Of a stretch of 64,000 bases of DNA, positions 62,366 through 64,000 are shown piece after piece. The translations under genes and the position numbers were made by a program. The notes under the pieces were generated by a model. The model was not told the DNA's origin. It ran no database searches and saw nothing but the letters and a program-made list of their open reading frames with translations. Source of the DNA: Chloroflexi bacterium ADurb.Bin180 (GTDB lineage Bacteria > Chloroflexota > Anaerolineae > UBA2200); the NCBI GenBank assembly GCA_002070215.1, contig MWCV01000001.1:1-64000 (forward strand), in the 5' to 3' direction. Numbering within the stretch: position 1 is the stretch's first letter; the number at the start of each line of letters is the position of its first letter.

Positions 62366-64000
62366 CTAGGGTGCTGCTGTCTCCTGCTTGTCAAAGGTAT
62401 CGGCGAGATACCGGCCTCCGGCGTTCCAGAACATCCAGCCGAATGCCTCGGCATCTTCGGCGGCCTGCTTTTGCATGCGCATCTCCTTCACCCCGTACTC
62501 CATACCCTTCCAGGAGTAGTGCTGCAGCCACGGCCGTACGCGCGTGTTCGTCCGCTTGGCGAGTTCAACACAACTGCGGTAGACAACTTCATAAGGGTGG
62601 AGCAAAGGCTCGTCCAGACCGAGATTCCCCTTGGTGAAGGTTGCCGGGTAGAGCATGGGCGACAAGTAGTCCATCGATGGAGCAATGTCAATCACCCGCT
62701 GGCCAATGCCCATATCCTGCTCTGGCTCCACCCAGGGTGTTAACCCAAAAAGGTCCGCCGAAAGCAGCACCCCCATTGGGCTCAGCTCTGAGCGCAGACG
62801 GGCACAGAACTCGCGGATCGTTCGCGTGCGCGATTCGACCGTGCTCTCCTGACTGTACACCGCATGTTTGACCGACCCATCAGATGGAAACCTGATATAG
62901 TCAAACTGCAGCTCGTCAAACCCGAGCGCCGCTACCTCTTTCGATAGGCCAATCAAATAGTCCTGCACCTCACTGAGGAAGGGATCACACCAGGTTGATC
63001 CCTCGGTGTCCACGTAGATCTGCCCATCGGTTTTGTGTACAGCCCACTCGGGATAGGCCGCTACCACCATTGGATCCTTGAAGAGCACTATCCTGGCGAT
63101 GGTGTAGATGCCCTTCTCCCTGCACATAGCCAGGAAGTGATGGATATCCATACAGTCGGGCTGATATGCCCCGCTGCGCTTGGTCTCTGGCAGCGCACTC
63201 GGAAAGGCGAGCCACCCGCGGTCGTTCTTCACGTCCACGACTACTGCGTTGAGCTCTGTCTCGTCCACCAGCTTGAGCAGCTCGGCGATGCGCTCCTCAA
63301 TGGTCAGTAGTCCCAGGGGTATGTAGATGCCCCGCACCTCAAATGGCTGCAGGGCAACGTCTAGCACCGTGGTGCGCTCTACTGCCAGCGCAATGGGCTC
63401 GTGGTCCACTGCCGTGACCGCGACGGTGATGGCCATCGGCAAGTCCGCCAACACATACCGACCATCCTCGGACGTCTGAGTCATTGTGATGATCTGGCCA
63501 CTGTTAAGGGCGCGCACGAGCGCACCACCCACCGGCGCCCCTGTCCTGCTATCCCGTACCGTGCCGCTCAGGGTGTTCGGACGAAGCGCCAGGTGCACTA
63601 CTGGCTCGGCCCCATAACTGGCCACAGTGGCCGCGTAACCAGCGGCACTCACCTCAAGCGTAGCGCCCGCCACCAGTCGCCTGACAGTCGCGGTTCCGGT
63701 TTTGTCCGTAACGTGCTCTGCGCCACCAATCGCTACCGTGGCTCCGCTCACCGGCTGCCCGGTGTACTCGTCCATCACCAGGACTTTAGCTTTGCTGGGC
63801 TGGAGAGTCAACTCTTGACTGTCCCGCCCTTCCCAATGGCTCTCCACCGGTTCGAATCCCGGCATCGATGCGCTCAGCACCGCCCCCGCGTGCACGCGGC
63901 GAAACGTACACGTGCCTTCCTCGTCGGCCGTGCATTGCTCACCATTGCAGGCTACGGCGGCGCCAACCAACGCAGCCCCTGCCTCACCGTCACGTACCAC
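62366..64000 (-). CDS. Putative glycoside hydrolase (DUF4015/GHL13) with carboxypeptidase-regulatory-like repeats, 5' partial
   Basis: The frame runs off the right edge, so at least 544 aa. About 1-215 holds two or three carboxypeptidase-regulatory-like beta-domains (DEYTGQPVSGATVAIGG and DSRTGAPVGGALVRAL, each followed by a GRY/GTATV strand). About 220-544 is the DUF4015 barrel: ELNAVVVDVKNDRG near 255, DPFLSEVQDYLIGL, then GFDELQFDYIRFPSDG near 360, which is the family hallmark, and LLSADLFGLTPWV and PMLYPATFTKGNLG. It is probably secreted. The substrate is unknown. The stop adjoins thrC. Confidence 0.86.
   Translation of the reverse strand: MVRDGEAGAALVGAAVACNGEQCTADEEGTCTFRRVHAGAVLSASMPGFEPVESHWEGRDSQELTLQPSKAKVLVMDEYTGQPVSGATVAIGGAEHVTDKTGTATVRRLVAGATLEVSAAGYAATVASYGAEPVVHLALRPNTLSGTVRDSRTGAPVGGALVRALNSGQIITMTQTSEDGRYVLADLPMAITVAVTAVDHEPIALAVERTTVLDVALQPFEVRGIYIPLGLLTIEERIAELLKLVDETELNAVVVDVKNDRGWLAFPSALPETKRSGAYQPDCMDIHHFLAMCREKGIYTIARIVLFKDPMVVAAYPEWAVHKTDGQIYVDTEGSTWCDPFLSEVQDYLIGLSKEVAALGFDELQFDYIRFPSDGSVKHAVYSQESTVESRTRTIREFCARLRSELSPMGVLLSADLFGLTPWVEPEQDMGIGQRVIDIAPSMDYLSPMLYPATFTKGNLGLDEPLLHPYEVVYRSCVELAKRTNTRVRPWLQHYSWKGMEYGVKEMRMQKQAAEDAEAFGWMFWNAGGRYLADTFDKQETAAP

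Noticed and set aside
63849-63861. tRNA-like T-loop motif (GGTTCGAATCCC)
   Set aside because: It lies in the coding region of the DUF4015 gene, encoding part of GFEPV on the minus strand; no acceptor stem or anticodon arm surrounds it.
1-64000. CRISPR arrays, insertion sequences, prophage or attachment sites
   Set aside because: No regularly spaced repeats, transposase, integrase or structural phage genes were seen; the small HTH gene alone is not enough to call a mobile element.

Overview
The window looks like a chromosomal segment from a member of the Chloroflexota, probably near Anaerolineae. This is inferred from gene content, not from a marker gene: DUF2723, GT39 and GT87 membrane glycosyltransferases, a DUF4015-type extracellular glycosidase, Pro/Thr-rich linkers on secreted proteins, TTG/GTG starts, and mreB/murA/rex next to each other. 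No rRNA, tRNA, CRISPR array, integrase or transposase was seen. Both ends cut through genes. Almost everything from 5.4 kb rightwards is on the minus strand; the plus-strand genes are the first two, rex and thrC.

Region 1 (1-11.9 kb) is a glycine-cleavage and lipoylation block. It starts with a very large serine hydroxymethyltransferase / T-protein fusion that carries an extra T-protein-like segment in the middle. A DUF2723 membrane protein follows. Facing them, behind a shared bidirectional terminator, are gcvH-gcvPA-gcvPB with their own promoter. Next to these lie a lipoate-ligase-like gene, two radical SAM genes that resemble the two-component lipoyl synthase LipS1/LipS2, and a small protein of unclear function, all behind a near-consensus promoter. 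Together these could make glycine and methylene-THF interconvertible and also make the lipoyl arm of GcvH.

Region 2 (12-38.9 kb) begins with a DUF420-like protein, an MFS transporter and a VTT-domain protein, then becomes a large cell-surface polysaccharide locus. It holds a UDP-HexNAc dehydrogenase, a WecA-type initiating transferase, an O-antigen ligase with a TPR tail, a complete GDP-D-glycero-alpha-D-manno-heptose pathway (gmhA, hddA, gmhB, hddC), a flippase, a nucleotide-sugar epimerase, two methyltransferases, six GT4 glycosyltransferases, one GT87 and one DUF2723 protein. Many of these overlap by 4 bp. A ResB/CcsA-like membrane protein closes this run.

Region 3 (39-52.3 kb) mixes housekeeping and glycan genes on the same strand: a GT39 protein with tandem extracytoplasmic domains, crotonase and 3-hydroxyacyl-CoA dehydrogenase, DnaE, phosphohexomutase, a WlbB-like acetyltransferase, another GT4, prephenate dehydrogenase, an HD protein and an M50 protease. 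The M50 gene is divergent from rex, and the two promoters form an inverted repeat.

Region 4 (53-64 kb) holds mreB and murA behind a consensus promoter, then two paralogous extracellular glycosidase-like proteins. The larger has a long structured leader and a degenerate GH18-like module. After them come a small excisionase-type HTH gene with an operator-like cluster, an unusual G-poor intergenic region, thrC, and a DUF4015 glycosidase running off the right edge.

The main points to follow up are the lipoylation module (ligase lacking the usual lysine), the cysteine-rich insert in GcvPB, the triple fusion, the HTH/operator/G-poor region at 60.4-61.1 kb and the long leader at 60.1-60.3 kb. All function calls come from reading the sequence; no database search was run.
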